A DNA stretch of 64,000 nucleotides from Lysobacter avium (GCF_015209745.1 NZ_CP063657.1:558001-622000); one strand, 5' to 3'. Shown: positions 52,560 to 61,215, counted from the first letter of the stretch. Program-made: numbers and translations. The notes: a model not told the origin generated them from the sequence alone.

Positions 52560-54732
52560 CACCAACGAAAACCTGAAGACCGCCGTGCGCGGCGTCCTGC
52601 TGGCCACTGCGGCCGGCCTCGCATTCGGCGCCCACGCCGACGAAGGAATGTGGATGCCGTCGCAGTTGCCGCAGATCGCCGACCAGCTGGCCGCCGCCGG
52701 CTACAAGGGCGATCCGGCCGCACTGGCCGACCTGACCCGCCCGCCGATGAGCGCGGTGGTGTCGCTGGGCGGCTGCACCGCCAGCTTCGTGTCGCCGCAG
52801 GGTCTGGTGGTCACCAACCACCACTGTGCCTACGGCGCGATCCAGCTCAATTCCACGCCGCAGAACAACCTGATGGCGGACGGCTTCAATGCCGCCACGC
52901 TCAAAGATGAAGTCTCCGCCGGCCCCGCCGCCCGTGTGTTCGTGACCACGGACTTTGACCGGGTCACCGACCGCGTGCTGGCGGATGCCCGCGGGAAATC
53001 CGGTCGCGACTACTACGACGCGGTCGATGCGGCGAGCAAGGCGCTGGTGGCCGAGTGCGAGCAGGATGCCGGGTACCGCTGCAGCGTCGCCAACATGTAC
53101 TACGGCACCGATTTCTACCTGGTCAAGCAACTCGAGCTCAAGGACATCCGGTTGGTCTACGCACCGCCCGAGTCGATCGGCAAGTACGGCGGCGAAATCG
53201 ACAACTTCATGTGGCCACGCCACAGCGGCGACTTCGCGTTCTACCGCGCCTATGTCGGCCGCGACGGCAAGCCGGCCGCGTTCTCGCCCGACAACGTGCC
53301 CTACCGGCCCAAGGCGTTCCTCGAGGTGTCGACGGACCCGGTTGCCGAGGGCGACTTTGCCATGCTGGCCGGGTACCCGGGCCGCACGTTCCGCCACCGC
53401 ACCGCAGCGGAGTTCGCCGACCAGGTAGGCACCCAGCTGCCCGAGCGCGTGGATCTGTATGCCGCGATGATCGACACCATCGAGCGCGCCGCCGCCAATG
53501 ACGCCGATGCCGGCGTGCTCTACGCCTCGCAGGTCGCGAGCATGAAGAACAACCTCAAACGCGCGCAGGGTGAGCTCGACGGCCTGCGCCGCAGCGATGC
53601 GGTCGGCGTGCGCAAGCGCGACGAGGCCGCGATGCTGGCCTGGCTCGACAAACAGCCCGATGCCGCCAACGCCCGTCGCGACATCGATGCGGCGGCCGCG
53701 GTCATCGCCCAGTCGCAGGCCACGCGCGAGCGCGACCAGTTATTCGGGATGATGCGCAGCCAGACCCAGTTGCTCAAAAGCGCCATGCAGCTGCAGCGAC
53801 TCGCGGTCGAGCGGGCCAAGCCCGACGCGGAGCGCGAAACCGGCTACCAGCTGCGTGACGAGGCGCAGATCGAGGCCTCGCTCAAGCAGGTCCAGCGCCG
53901 TTACGCCCCGCAGGTGGAAAAGGCCCTGCTGGCCGAGCTGCTGACCCGCTACCGCGCACTGCCCGCCAATCAGCGCATTGCCGAGCTGGACGCCGTGTTT
54001 GGCGCCGACAAGGCCCAGGCCGCCGCCGCGCTGGACACGCTCTACAGCGGCACCCGACTTGACGAAGAGGCGGAACGCCTGCGCCTGCTCGCCGCCGATC
54101 CCGCGGAGATCGCCGCGTCCACCGATCCGTTGATGCAGGCTGCTGCGACGTTGCTGCCGGCCCAGTTGCGAATCGCTGATGCGGACAAGTCCAGTGACGG
54201 CGAACTGCTGCGCCTGCGGCCGGCCTACATGCGCGCGCTGATCGGCTTCCGTGAGTCGCAGGGGCAGGCGGTCTACCCCGACGCCAACTCGACCCTGCGG
54301 GTGAGCTACGGCAAGGTCAGTTCGCTGGATCCGCGCGACGGCGTCCACTACACCCCGCTGACCACCGTGCAGGGCATCGTCGAGAAACACACCGGCGAGG
54401 ATCCTTTCGACGCCCCGCAGACCCTGCGCGACGCGATCGCCAAGGGCGACTTCGGCAGCACCGTCGATCCCGTGCTGGGCACCCAGACGGTCAACCTGAT
54501 GACCAACCTGGACACCACCGGCGGCAACTCCGGATCGCCCGTAATGGATGCCAACGGGAAGCTGATCGGCCTCAACTTCGACAGCAACTGGGAGGCGGTC
54601 AGCGCCAGCTGGATGTACGACCCGCGCTACAAGCGGGCCATCCACGTCGACGTTCGCTACCTGCGCTGGTTGATGGGCAAGGTGTATCCGGCACCGAACC
54701 TGTTGCGGGAAATGGAATTGCCGTTGGAGTAG
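52552..54732 (+). CDS. S46 dipeptidyl-peptidase, copy 2 (DPP11-like by key residue)
   Basis: 726 residues. The N-terminal export signal runs to about residue 29 (GVLLATAAGLAFGAHA), followed by DEGMWMP. The triad regions are VVTNHHC, GGEIDNFMWPRHSGDF and GGNSGSP (Ser660). Residue +18 is Ser (FDSN). In the family, Gly versus Arg/Ser at this place separates DPP7 (hydrophobic P1) from DPP11 (Asp/Glu P1), so an acidic-P1 enzyme is inferred. The ATG overlaps the end of copy 1, suggesting coupled translation. Confidence 0.92.
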   Translation: MTDTNENLKTAVRGVLLATAAGLAFGAHADEGMWMPSQLPQIADQLAAAGYKGDPAALADLTRPPMSAVVSLGGCTASFVSPQGLVVTNHHCAYGAIQLNSTPQNNLMADGFNAATLKDEVSAGPAARVFVTTDFDRVTDRVLADARGKSGRDYYDAVDAASKALVAECEQDAGYRCSVANMYYGTDFYLVKQLELKDIRLVYAPPESIGKYGGEIDNFMWPRHSGDFAFYRAYVGRDGKPAAFSPDNVPYRPKAFLEVSTDPVAEGDFAMLAGYPGRTFRHRTAAEFADQVGTQLPERVDLYAAMIDTIERAAANDADAGVLYASQVASMKNNLKRAQGELDGLRRSDAVGVRKRDEAAMLAWLDKQPDAANARRDIDAAAAVIAQSQATRERDQLFGMMRSQTQLLKSAMQLQRLAVERAKPDAERETGYQLRDEAQIEASLKQVQRRYAPQVEKALLAELLTRYRALPANQRIAELDAVFGADKAQAAAALDTLYSGTRLDEEAERLRLLAADPAEIAASTDPLMQAAATLLPAQLRIADADKSSDGELLRLRPAYMRALIGFRESQGQAVYPDANSTLRVSYGKVSSLDPRDGVHYTPLTTVQGIVEKHTGEDPFDAPQTLRDAIAKGDFGSTVDPVLGTQTVNLMTNLDTTGGNSGSPVMDANGKLIGLNFDSNWEAVSASWMYDPRYKRAIHVDVRYLRWLMGKVYPAPNLLREMELPLE

Positions 54733-54760
54733 GCGGGCGGACAGGGCGCCTCGTCGCGGG

Positions 54761-54852
54761 CAGGGGGTGAACGCCCTTGCTGCGAATGTCCCCCGGCACC
54801 GGTGAAGCCGGTGCCTCCTCCTTTACTTCGCCGCAAGGGCATCCACCCACTG
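54761..54852 (+). repeat. Structured repeat, copy A
   Basis: Folds as an outer stem (54761-54786 with 54827-54852; the inner 14 bp, 54773-54786/54827-54840, match at 13 positions), an internal loop, and an inner stem GGCACCGG/CCGGTGCC (54795-54802/54808-54815) with a TGAAG loop. The internal-loop strands are TGTCCCCC (54787-54794) and TCCTCCTTTAC (54816-54826). Confidence 0.7.
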
Positions 54853-54915
54853 AGGTCTGGCACGACGGTGGGTCACAACCGCAAGCCGCCCCGCACGGCG
54901 CGACGTGCCAGCATG

Positions 54916-55011
54916 GGGCGAGCTGTATGTCTTCGGGGCGAAATAAAGGAGGAGGCCGCCGCCGCAGGCGGTGGCCGGGGGACATTCGCCCCGGAGACAT
55001 GCAGCTCGCCC
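54916..55011 (-). repeat. Structured repeat, copy B (inverted)
   Basis: Same layout as copy A on the opposite strand. Outer arms 54916-54942 and 54985-55011 are 27 nt with only two non-Watson-Crick positions, both G-T. Inner stem GGCCGCCGCC/GGCGGTGGCC is at 54954-54963/54967-54976 with a GCA loop. Internal-loop strands are ATAAAGGAGGA (54943-54953) and GGGGGACA (54977-54984), complements of those in copy A except one base, while the stems differ. Confidence 0.75.
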
Positions 55012-55042
55012 GACCCCGTAGTCCTCGCCCGACCCCGTAGTC
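55005..55042. repeat. 19-bp perfect tandem repeat (two units)
   Basis: CTCGCCCGACCCCGTAGTC occurs twice head to tail at 55005-55023 and 55024-55042. The first unit overlaps the right arm of repeat copy B by 7 nt. Confidence 0.9.
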
Positions 55043-55125
55043 CCCGTCACCTGCGGGCCAACGCGCCGGACGCACACTCTCCGGCAGGCTAAAATCACCG
55101 ATTCGACATCGGCAGGAGCACTTGC

Positions 55126-57288
55126 ATGCGTTATTCGATATTGACCGCTGCCATCGCGTTGACAGGCGTCATGGGGTCGGCGGTGGCCGGCGAGGGCATG
55201 TGGGTGCCGCAGCAATTGCCGGAGATTTCCGCCGCTTTGCAGAAGGCCGGACTGGAATTGCCCGCCGAACAACTCGCCGACCTGACCGGCGACCCGATGG
55301 GCGCGGTGGTATCGCTGGGCGGCTGTACCGCCAGCTTTGTGTCGCCGCAGGGTCTGGTGGTCACCAACCACCATTGTGCTTACGGCGCCATCCAGCTCAA
55401 CTCGACGCCGGAAAACAACCTGATCGAGGACGGCTTCAATGCCGCGGCAAAGGAGCGCGAAGTATCGGCCGGGCCGAACGCGCGCATCTATGCGCTGGAC
55501 TCGATCCGCGACGTGACCCGCGATGTCCGCGCCGCCATCGACGCAGCTCCGGATGCGCTGGGCCGCACGCGCGCGCTGGAGACCATCCAGAAACAACTGG
55601 TGGCCGACTGCGAGGCCGATCCCGGATACCGCTGCCAGTTCTACAGCTTCGCCGGCGGCAACACCTACCGCCTGTTCAAGAACCTGGAAATCAAGGACGT
55701 GCGCCTGGTCTATGCGCCGCCCAACAGCATCGGCAGCTTCGGTGGCGATATCGACAACTGGATGTGGCCGCGCCACACCGGTGATTTCGCCTTCTACCGC
55801 GCCTACGTCGGCAAGGACGGCAAGCCGGCGCCGTACTCGACCGACAACGTGCCCTACGAGCCGAAGCATTTCCTCAAGTTCGCCAGCCAGCCGCTGAACA
55901 TCGGAGATTTCGTGATGGTGGCCGGCTATCCGGGCCGGACCGCACGTTACGCCCTGGCCGAGGAATTCGACGCGACCGAGCAATGGACCTACCCGACCAT
56001 CAAGCGCCATTACGAGGCGATGGTGGATCTGGTCGAGGCGGCCGGCGCGAAGGACGAGGACATCAAGGTCAAGTACGCCAGCACGATCCGCGGCTGGCAG
56101 AACACGATGAAGAACTACGACGGCCAGCTGGAGGGCTTCCAGCGCATCAACGCCAGCAAGACCAAGCACGCCGAGGAGGCCGCGGTACTGGCCTGGCTGC
56201 GCGGGCAGGGCGCCAAGGGCGAGCCGGCGCTGCAGGCGCACGCACGCCTGCTGGAACTGGACGCCGCCGAGCGCGCGACCCGCGAGCGCGACCTGGTCTT
56301 CGGCCAGCTGATCCGCACCGGCGCGATCGGCGCGGCCACCGGCCTGTACCGGTTTGCGATCGAGGGCGAGAAGCCCGACGCACAACGCGATGCCGGCTAC
56401 CAGGCGCGCGACCTGCCGGGTTTCGAAGGCTCGCTGAAGCAGATGGAGCGCCGCTACGACGCCGGCATGGACCGCCAGCTGCAGCAGTACTGGCTGCGCG
56501 AGTACGTGAAGCTGCCGCAGGCACAGCACATCCCCGCGCTCGATGAATGGCTGGGCGGGAACGACGAGGCCGCGGTGCAGGCCGCGCTCGATCGCCTGGC
56601 CGGCACCAGCCTGGGCGATCTCGATACGCGCCTGAAGTTGATGCACGCCGACCGCGCGACACTGGAGGCCAGCAAGGATCCGGCCCTGCAACTGGCCGTC
56701 GCCCTGATGCCGACGATCCTGCAGAACAAGGAGCTCGACGAGATCCGCACCGGCGACGTGCTGCAGGCCCGCCCGGTGTACCTGCAGGCCGTCGCCGATT
56801 ACCGAGCCAGCCGCGGCGAATCGGTCTATCCGGACGCCAACTCCTCGCTGCGCATCACCTTTGGCAACGTGCAGGGCTACACCAAGCTGGACGGCAGCCG
56901 GCAGGCGGCGTTCACCACGCTGGAGCAGATCGCCGACAAGTCCACCGGCGTGGAGCCGTTCAACGCGCCCAGGGCGCAGCTCGACGCCATCGCCGCCAAG
57001 CGCTACGGCGGGCTCGCGAGCGAGGAGCTGGGCACGGTGCCGGTCAACTTCATGGCCGACCTGGACATCACCGGCGGCAACTCGGGCTCGCCGGCGATGG
57101 ATGCGCGCGGCGAGCTGGTCGGGCTGGTGTTCGACATGAACTGGGAAAGCGTCAGCTCCAACTGGGTGTTTGACCCCGACATGACCCGGGTGATCGCGGT
57201 CGATGGGCGCTACCTGCGCTGGGTCATGCAGGAGGCGTTCCCGGCGCCGCAGGTGCTGGAGGAGCTCGGCCTGCCTACCGGCCAGTGA
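55126..57288 (+). CDS. S46 dipeptidyl-peptidase, copy 3 (atypical specificity residue)
   Basis: 720 residues; signal peptide MRYSILTAAIALTGVMGSAVA followed by GEGMWVP. The triad regions [23 protein letters not shown] and GGNSGSP (Ser653) are intact, so it should be active. Residue +18 from the Ser is Met (FDMN), neither the DPP7 Gly nor the DPP11 Arg/Ser. It probably has its own promoter, since 393 nt of repeats separate it from copy 2; TAAAAT at 55090 is a candidate -10. Confidence 0.92.
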   Translation: MRYSILTAAIALTGVMGSAVAGEGMWVPQQLPEISAALQKAGLELPAEQLADLTGDPMGAVVSLGGCTASFVSPQGLVVTNHHCAYGAIQLNSTPENNLIEDGFNAAAKEREVSAGPNARIYALDSIRDVTRDVRAAIDAAPDALGRTRALETIQKQLVADCEADPGYRCQFYSFAGGNTYRLFKNLEIKDVRLVYAPPNSIGSFGGDIDNWMWPRHTGDFAFYRAYVGKDGKPAPYSTDNVPYEPKHFLKFASQPLNIGDFVMVAGYPGRTARYALAEEFDATEQWTYPTIKRHYEAMVDLVEAAGAKDEDIKVKYASTIRGWQNTMKNYDGQLEGFQRINASKTKHAEEAAVLAWLRGQGAKGEPALQAHARLLELDAAERATRERDLVFGQLIRTGAIGAATGLYRFAIEGEKPDAQRDAGYQARDLPGFEGSLKQMERRYDAGMDRQLQQYWLREYVKLPQAQHIPALDEWLGGNDEAAVQAALDRLAGTSLGDLDTRLKLMHADRATLEASKDPALQLAVALMPTILQNKELDEIRTGDVLQARPVYLQAVADYRASRGESVYPDANSSLRITFGNVQGYTKLDGSRQAAFTTLEQIADKSTGVEPFNAPRAQLDAIAAKRYGGLASEELGTVPVNFMADLDITGGNSGSPAMDARGELVGLVFDMNWESVSSNWVFDPDMTRVIAVDGRYLRWVMQEAFPAPQVLEELGLPTGQ

Positions 57289-57337
57289 TCCCCGCACCGC
57301 CCGTCGCGCTTCCTGTTCCCTCGCATCGAGTACCCGC

Positions 57338-57985
57338 ATGAAAATCATCCTCGCCCGTCATGGCGAAACCTCCTGGAACGCCGAAGGGCGTTACCAGGGC
57401 CAGGTCGACATCCCGTTGTCGGAAACCGGCGAGGCGCAGGCACGCGCGCTGGGTGCGCGCCTCCACGACGTGGAGATCACCCGCGCGGTCGCCTCGCCAC
57501 TGTCGCGCGCACGCCGCACCGCCGAGCTGGCGCTGGGCGAACACCGCGCCCGCCTGCTCAGCACCGACGCGGACCTCAGCGAGATCGCGCATGGCAGCTG
57601 GGAAGGCCTGCTGGCCAGCGAGATCCACGCGACCGATCCGGAACTGCTGAAGCTCTGGCGCGACGCACCGCATGAAGTGCTGATGCCCGGTGGCGGCGAG
57701 TCGCTGCAGCATGTGTTCGACCGCGCGTGGCCGGCATTCGGGCGGGCAATGGCCGGCCTGGGCGACCACGACACCCTGCTGGTGGTCGCCCATGACGCGG
57801 TCAACCGCATGTTGCTGTGCAACGTGCTGGGAATTCCCTTCTCGCGGCCGTGGACGTTCCGCCAGGCACCGACCACGCTCAACCTGCTGGAAGGCTCGCG
57901 GCTGGACGATCTCGAGGTGGTACGCCTGAACGATTGTTCGCACCACACCGCGTTGTTCGGCGAAGCGGTGCATCGCGCGCTCTAG
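57338..57985 (+). CDS. Histidine phosphatase family protein
   Basis: Phosphoglycerate-mutase-like fold, probably a phosphatase; 215 residues from ATG at 57338. LARHGETSWNAEGRYQGQ carries the catalytic His8, ASPLSRARRTAELA the conserved Arg, and VVAHDAVNRMLL the second His. Relatives include GpmB, CobC and alpha-ribazole phosphatase; the substrate cannot be told from the sequence. Lies between the S46 cluster and folC. Confidence 0.88.
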   Translation: MKIILARHGETSWNAEGRYQGQVDIPLSETGEAQARALGARLHDVEITRAVASPLSRARRTAELALGEHRARLLSTDADLSEIAHGSWEGLLASEIHATDPELLKLWRDAPHEVLMPGGGESLQHVFDRAWPAFGRAMAGLGDHDTLLVVAHDAVNRMLLCNVLGIPFSRPWTFRQAPTTLNLLEGSRLDDLEVVRLNDCSHHTALFGEAVHRAL

Positions 57986-58049
57986 CCGCGGCCGCACGGC
58001 CAGTGTCCCGCATCTCCTCGCCCTGTCTTCCGTCCTGCGAGTGTCCGCC

Positions 58050-59366
58050 ATGAACCTGTCCCAATGGCTCGACCGGATCGAGCAACTGCACCCCAAGTCG
58101 ATCGACATGGGGCTGGAGCGGGTCGGCGAGGTCGCGGGTCGCCTGGGCATCGCGCGGCCGGCGCGGCGGGTGATCACCGTGGGCGGCACCAATGGCAAGG
58201 GCTCCACCGTCGCCTTCATCGAGGCGATCGGCCGGGCCGCCGGCTGGCGTGTCGGCGCGTACACCTCGCCGCATCTGCTGGCCTACAACGAGCGCATCCG
58301 CATCGACGGTGTGGACGCGGACGACGCGATGATCGTGGCCGCGTTCGAGGCGATCGAAGCCGCGCGCGGTGAGACCCCGTTGACCTATTTCGAGTACGGC
58401 ACGTTGGCTGCCTTGTGGCTGTTCCAGCGCGCCCATCTTGATCTGGCAGTGCTGGAGGTTGGGCTCGGCGGCCGCCTGGATGCGACCAACGTGGTTGACC
58501 CGGATGTCGCGGCGATCACCACCGTGGACGTGGACCACCAGGACTATCTGGGCGAAGGGCGCGAAGCCATCGGGCATGAAAAAGCCGGCATCGCCCGGGC
58601 CTGGAAGCCGCTGGTGCTGGGCGATGACGATCCTCCCTCCAGCGTGCTGCGCCATGCCTACTCGATCGCGGCCAAGACGCTGAGGATTGGCTGCGACTTT
58701 TTCATCGACCTGCCCGGCGGTGCAAGCGGCGATCCGGAGGATTCCAGTGCCGTCGGCGCAGGGCGCTGGCGTTGGCGGGAGGTTGGCCACCGCATCGACC
58801 TGCCGTTGCCGCGGCTGGCGGGCCGAATGCAGCTGCGCAATGCCGCCGTGGCCGTCGCTGCGTTGCGGGCGCTGGACAAATCACCGCCCGACCGGGCGGT
58901 CGTGCAGGGAATTGCCGATGCCCGTATCCGCGGCCGGCTGCAGCGTTTCGACCGTGACGGGGTGGAGGCGGTGGTGGATGTCGGCCACAACCGGCAGGCC
59001 GCGCATGCCCTGGCCGATTGGCTGGCGGCCAGTCCCGTTGCCGGCCGGACGCACGCCGTGTACGCGGCGCTGGTGGACAAGGACGTGGCGGGCGTGGTCT
59101 CGGCACTGGCCACCAGCGTCGACCACTGGCACCTGGCCGGTCTGGCGAGACATGCACCCCGGGGCGTCTCCGTGGAGGATTTTGCGCCCCGGCTGGCCGG
59201 GACCGCGGCCCAAGCGGGCCGGCGCCATGACACGGTCGCCGATGCCCTGGACGCGGCGCTGGCTGCGGCCAGCCCGGGCGACCGGGTGCTGGTGTTCGGC
59301 TCCTTCCACACCGCCGCCGAGGCGCTCACCCTGCTGGAGGGCGCGTCCACGGTGGCGCCGAACTGA
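58050..59366 (+). CDS. folC: Dihydrofolate synthase / folylpolyglutamate synthase
   Basis: Mur-ligase-fold enzyme that joins glutamate to dihydropteroate and then extends the polyglutamate tail of folates; 438 residues. N-terminus SQWLDRIEQLHPKSIDMGLERV, ATP loop GGTNGKGST (residues 45-53), LEVGLGGRLDATN and TTVDVDHQDYLG are all diagnostic. GTG at 58041 is an alternative start. Precedes dedD, cvpA and purF, an order shared with other gammaproteobacteria. Confidence 0.95.
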   Translation: MNLSQWLDRIEQLHPKSIDMGLERVGEVAGRLGIARPARRVITVGGTNGKGSTVAFIEAIGRAAGWRVGAYTSPHLLAYNERIRIDGVDADDAMIVAAFEAIEAARGETPLTYFEYGTLAALWLFQRAHLDLAVLEVGLGGRLDATNVVDPDVAAITTVDVDHQDYLGEGREAIGHEKAGIARAWKPLVLGDDDPPSSVLRHAYSIAAKTLRIGCDFFIDLPGGASGDPEDSSAVGAGRWRWREVGHRIDLPLPRLAGRMQLRNAAVAVAALRALDKSPPDRAVVQGIADARIRGRLQRFDRDGVEAVVDVGHNRQAAHALADWLAASPVAGRTHAVYAALVDKDVAGVVSALATSVDHWHLAGLARHAPRGVSVEDFAPRLAGTAAQAGRRHDTVADALDAALAAASPGDRVLVFGSFHTAAEALTLLEGASTVAPN

Positions 59367-59417
59367 ACCGCCGGGTCGGGACTGCCGCCGCGGTCCGGCC
59401 TTCATTTGGCACAAGGG

Positions 59418-59423
59418 TATAAT
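59418..59423 (+). promoter_or_regulatory. Candidate -10 box upstream of dedD
   Basis: A perfect TATAAT, 33 nt before the start of the SPOR protein gene. No convincing -35 at 16-18 nt, so an activator or weak promoter is possible. Confidence 0.4.
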
Positions 59424-59455
59424 TCGCCGGCATTCCCCGTTGCCTGCGAGATCCG

Positions 59456-60454
59456 ATGGAACCTGCCCTCAAACAGCGTCTGATCGGCGCGGCCGTGCTG
59501 GTCGCCATTGCGGTGATCTTCCTGCCCATGCTGATCAAGGGCCCCGCCCCCGACAGCGGCGTGTCGGATATTTCACTCGACGTGCCTTCCATGCCCCGGC
59601 AGGGTTTTGAAACCCGCGAGCTGCCGCTGGTCACGCCGCCAGCGCGCAATGGCGCCAGTGTCACGGCCCCCGGGGCGGAGCCCTCCGGTGAGGGCGCGCT
59701 GCCCACCGTGGATACCCGCGCCGCGCGAGACAGCGGCGATCAGGCGTCGGGGATGACGCCGGCAACGGTGGCGGCCGGCAACTACGCCGTCAGCTTCGGC
59801 AGCTACGCCAGCCAGGAAGATGCACAGAAAGTGGTCGGCGCGCTGCAGGCGGCTGGGTTTCCCGCCTTCCAGGAATCGGTGAAGAGCGGCGAGCGAACCT
59901 TGCACCGGGTCCGCATCGGTCCTTTCCAGACGAGTGCCGAGGCCGAAACCGCGCGCATCGATTCGGCCCGCGTGCGCAAGGACGTCGGGGCCAAGGTTTT
60001 GGTGCTGGACGCGGATCGCGCCGGCTCCGCACCCGCGAGTGCGAGTGCAGGGAAAACCCCGGCGCAGCCCGCGCAGACGGTTGTCGCCAAACCCGAGCCA
60101 AAGCCGGAACCGCCGAAGCCGACACCCGCCGAGCCGGCCAAGCCGGTCGCGACGGCACCAGCGCCTGCAAAACCCGAGCCGGCACCCGCAACCAGCCAGC
60201 CGGCTCCCGCCGCGGCCGGAGTGGGCTTCGTCGTCCAACTGGGTGCCTTTGGCAACCCGGCCGAGGCCACGGCGCTGCGCGATCGCGCGCGCAGCCAGGG
60301 CTTGAGCGCGTTCGTCGAGCAGGTCCGCAGCGGCGACGCCACGCTCAACCGGGTCCAGGTCGGTCCGGTCGCGGACCGCGCCGCGGCTGACCAGCTCAAG
60401 GTGCAGGCCGCCGCCAAGCTCGGCATCTCCGGCTTCGTCCGCGCACATCCATGA
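59456..60454 (+). CDS. DedD-like SPOR domain protein with two SPOR domains
   Basis: Inner-membrane protein expected to bind denuded peptidoglycan at the division site. 332 residues: a single transmembrane segment (about residues 8-26, GAAVLVAIAVIFLPMLI), a linker, a first SPOR domain (about 104-180; YAVSFGSYASQEDAQ...LHRVRIGPF), a Lys/Pro/Ala-rich spacer (about 200-255) and a second SPOR domain (about 258-330; FVVQLGAFGNPAEA...LNRVQVGPV). E. coli DedD has only one. Position between folC and cvpA supports the DedD assignment. Confidence 0.85.
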   Translation: MEPALKQRLIGAAVLVAIAVIFLPMLIKGPAPDSGVSDISLDVPSMPRQGFETRELPLVTPPARNGASVTAPGAEPSGEGALPTVDTRAARDSGDQASGMTPATVAAGNYAVSFGSYASQEDAQKVVGALQAAGFPAFQESVKSGERTLHRVRIGPFQTSAEAETARIDSARVRKDVGAKVLVLDADRAGSAPASASAGKTPAQPAQTVVAKPEPKPEPPKPTPAEPAKPVATAPAPAKPEPAPATSQPAPAAAGVGFVVQLGAFGNPAEATALRDRARSQGLSAFVEQVRSGDATLNRVQVGPVADRAAADQLKVQAAAKLGISGFVRAHP

Positions 60455-60503
60455 CGCAAGGTTTGATGTTGCCCGGCCGCATGCGGCGCGACCGGTTGGC
60501 GCG

Positions 60504-61202
60504 ATGATCGCAATCGACTGGGTCCTGATCGGGCTGGTCGGCGTCTCGGCCCTGTTCGGGATGATGCGCGGCCTGATCGGCGTGCTGGCGTCGCTGGCGG
60601 CCTGGATCCTTGCGGGCCTGGCGGCGTTCCAGTTCGGGGCGCAGGTCGCGCTGCTGCTGGCCGGCAGCGGCGAGCCGGGCGCCGGTCACCTGTTCGCCGG
60701 CTACGCGCTGGCTTTCATCGTGGTGATGATCGTGGTCGGCATCGCGGGCTGGATGCTGCGCACCCTGGTGCACTCGGTGGGATTGTCGGGCGTGGACCGG
60801 ATGCTCGGGTTCGTTGTCGGCGTCGTGCGCGGCCTGGTGATTGCCTGCGCGCTGCTGTTGCTGATCGGATTGACCGAGCTGCCGCGCGAGCCGTCGTGGC
60901 GATCCTCCCGCGTGGTGCCGCTGCTGGTACCGGGCGCCGAGCAGATGCGCGCCTGGCTTCCCGAGTGGGTCGCCGCGCAGGTGGACCTTCGCGGTGATGG
61001 CGACGGCCCTCCGCTGCTGTCGCCCGAGACATTGCCGCGCCTGCCACGGCCGGTGTCGCCGCCTGCGACCCCTGACGCGGTTACGCCGGATGCGCCCGGG
61101 CCCGGGCCGGTCGAGCAGGAAGCGCCGTTGCCGACGCCGGCGCGGTCAGCGCCGTCGGGCGATGCGGACAAACAATCGGTACTGCCGGCCGAACGCGGCT
61201 GA
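60504..61202 (+). CDS. cvpA: CvpA family membrane protein
   Basis: Inner-membrane protein named from colicin V production; exact role unsettled. 232 residues with four hydrophobic segments in the first ~125 residues, starting AIDWVLIGLVGVSALFGMMRGLIG, and VDRMLGFVVGVVRGLVIACALL. A Pro-rich, apparently disordered tail of about 65 residues (from about residue 168) makes it longer than E. coli CvpA. Directly upstream of purF, the conserved arrangement. Confidence 0.88.
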   Translation: MIAIDWVLIGLVGVSALFGMMRGLIGVLASLAAWILAGLAAFQFGAQVALLLAGSGEPGAGHLFAGYALAFIVVMIVVGIAGWMLRTLVHSVGLSGVDRMLGFVVGVVRGLVIACALLLLIGLTELPREPSWRSSRVVPLLVPGAEQMRAWLPEWVAAQVDLRGDGDGPPLLSPETLPRLPRPVSPPATPDAVTPDAPGPGPVEQEAPLPTPARSAPSGDADKQSVLPAERG

Positions 61203-61215
61203 GCTCCTCTCCACA

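Larger units (their letters stand above)
54733..55125. other. Gene-free stretch with structured repeats between S46 copies 2 and 3
   Basis: 393 nt holding two inverted copies of a structured repeat (54761-54852 and 54916-55011), a 19-bp tandem repeat (55005-55042) and a possible -10 box TAAAAT (55090-55095) for the third peptidase gene. No open frame is credible here. Confidence 0.6.

Noticed and set aside
55005..55042. CRISPR-like repeat
   Set aside because: Two directly adjacent units without spacers and no cas genes.
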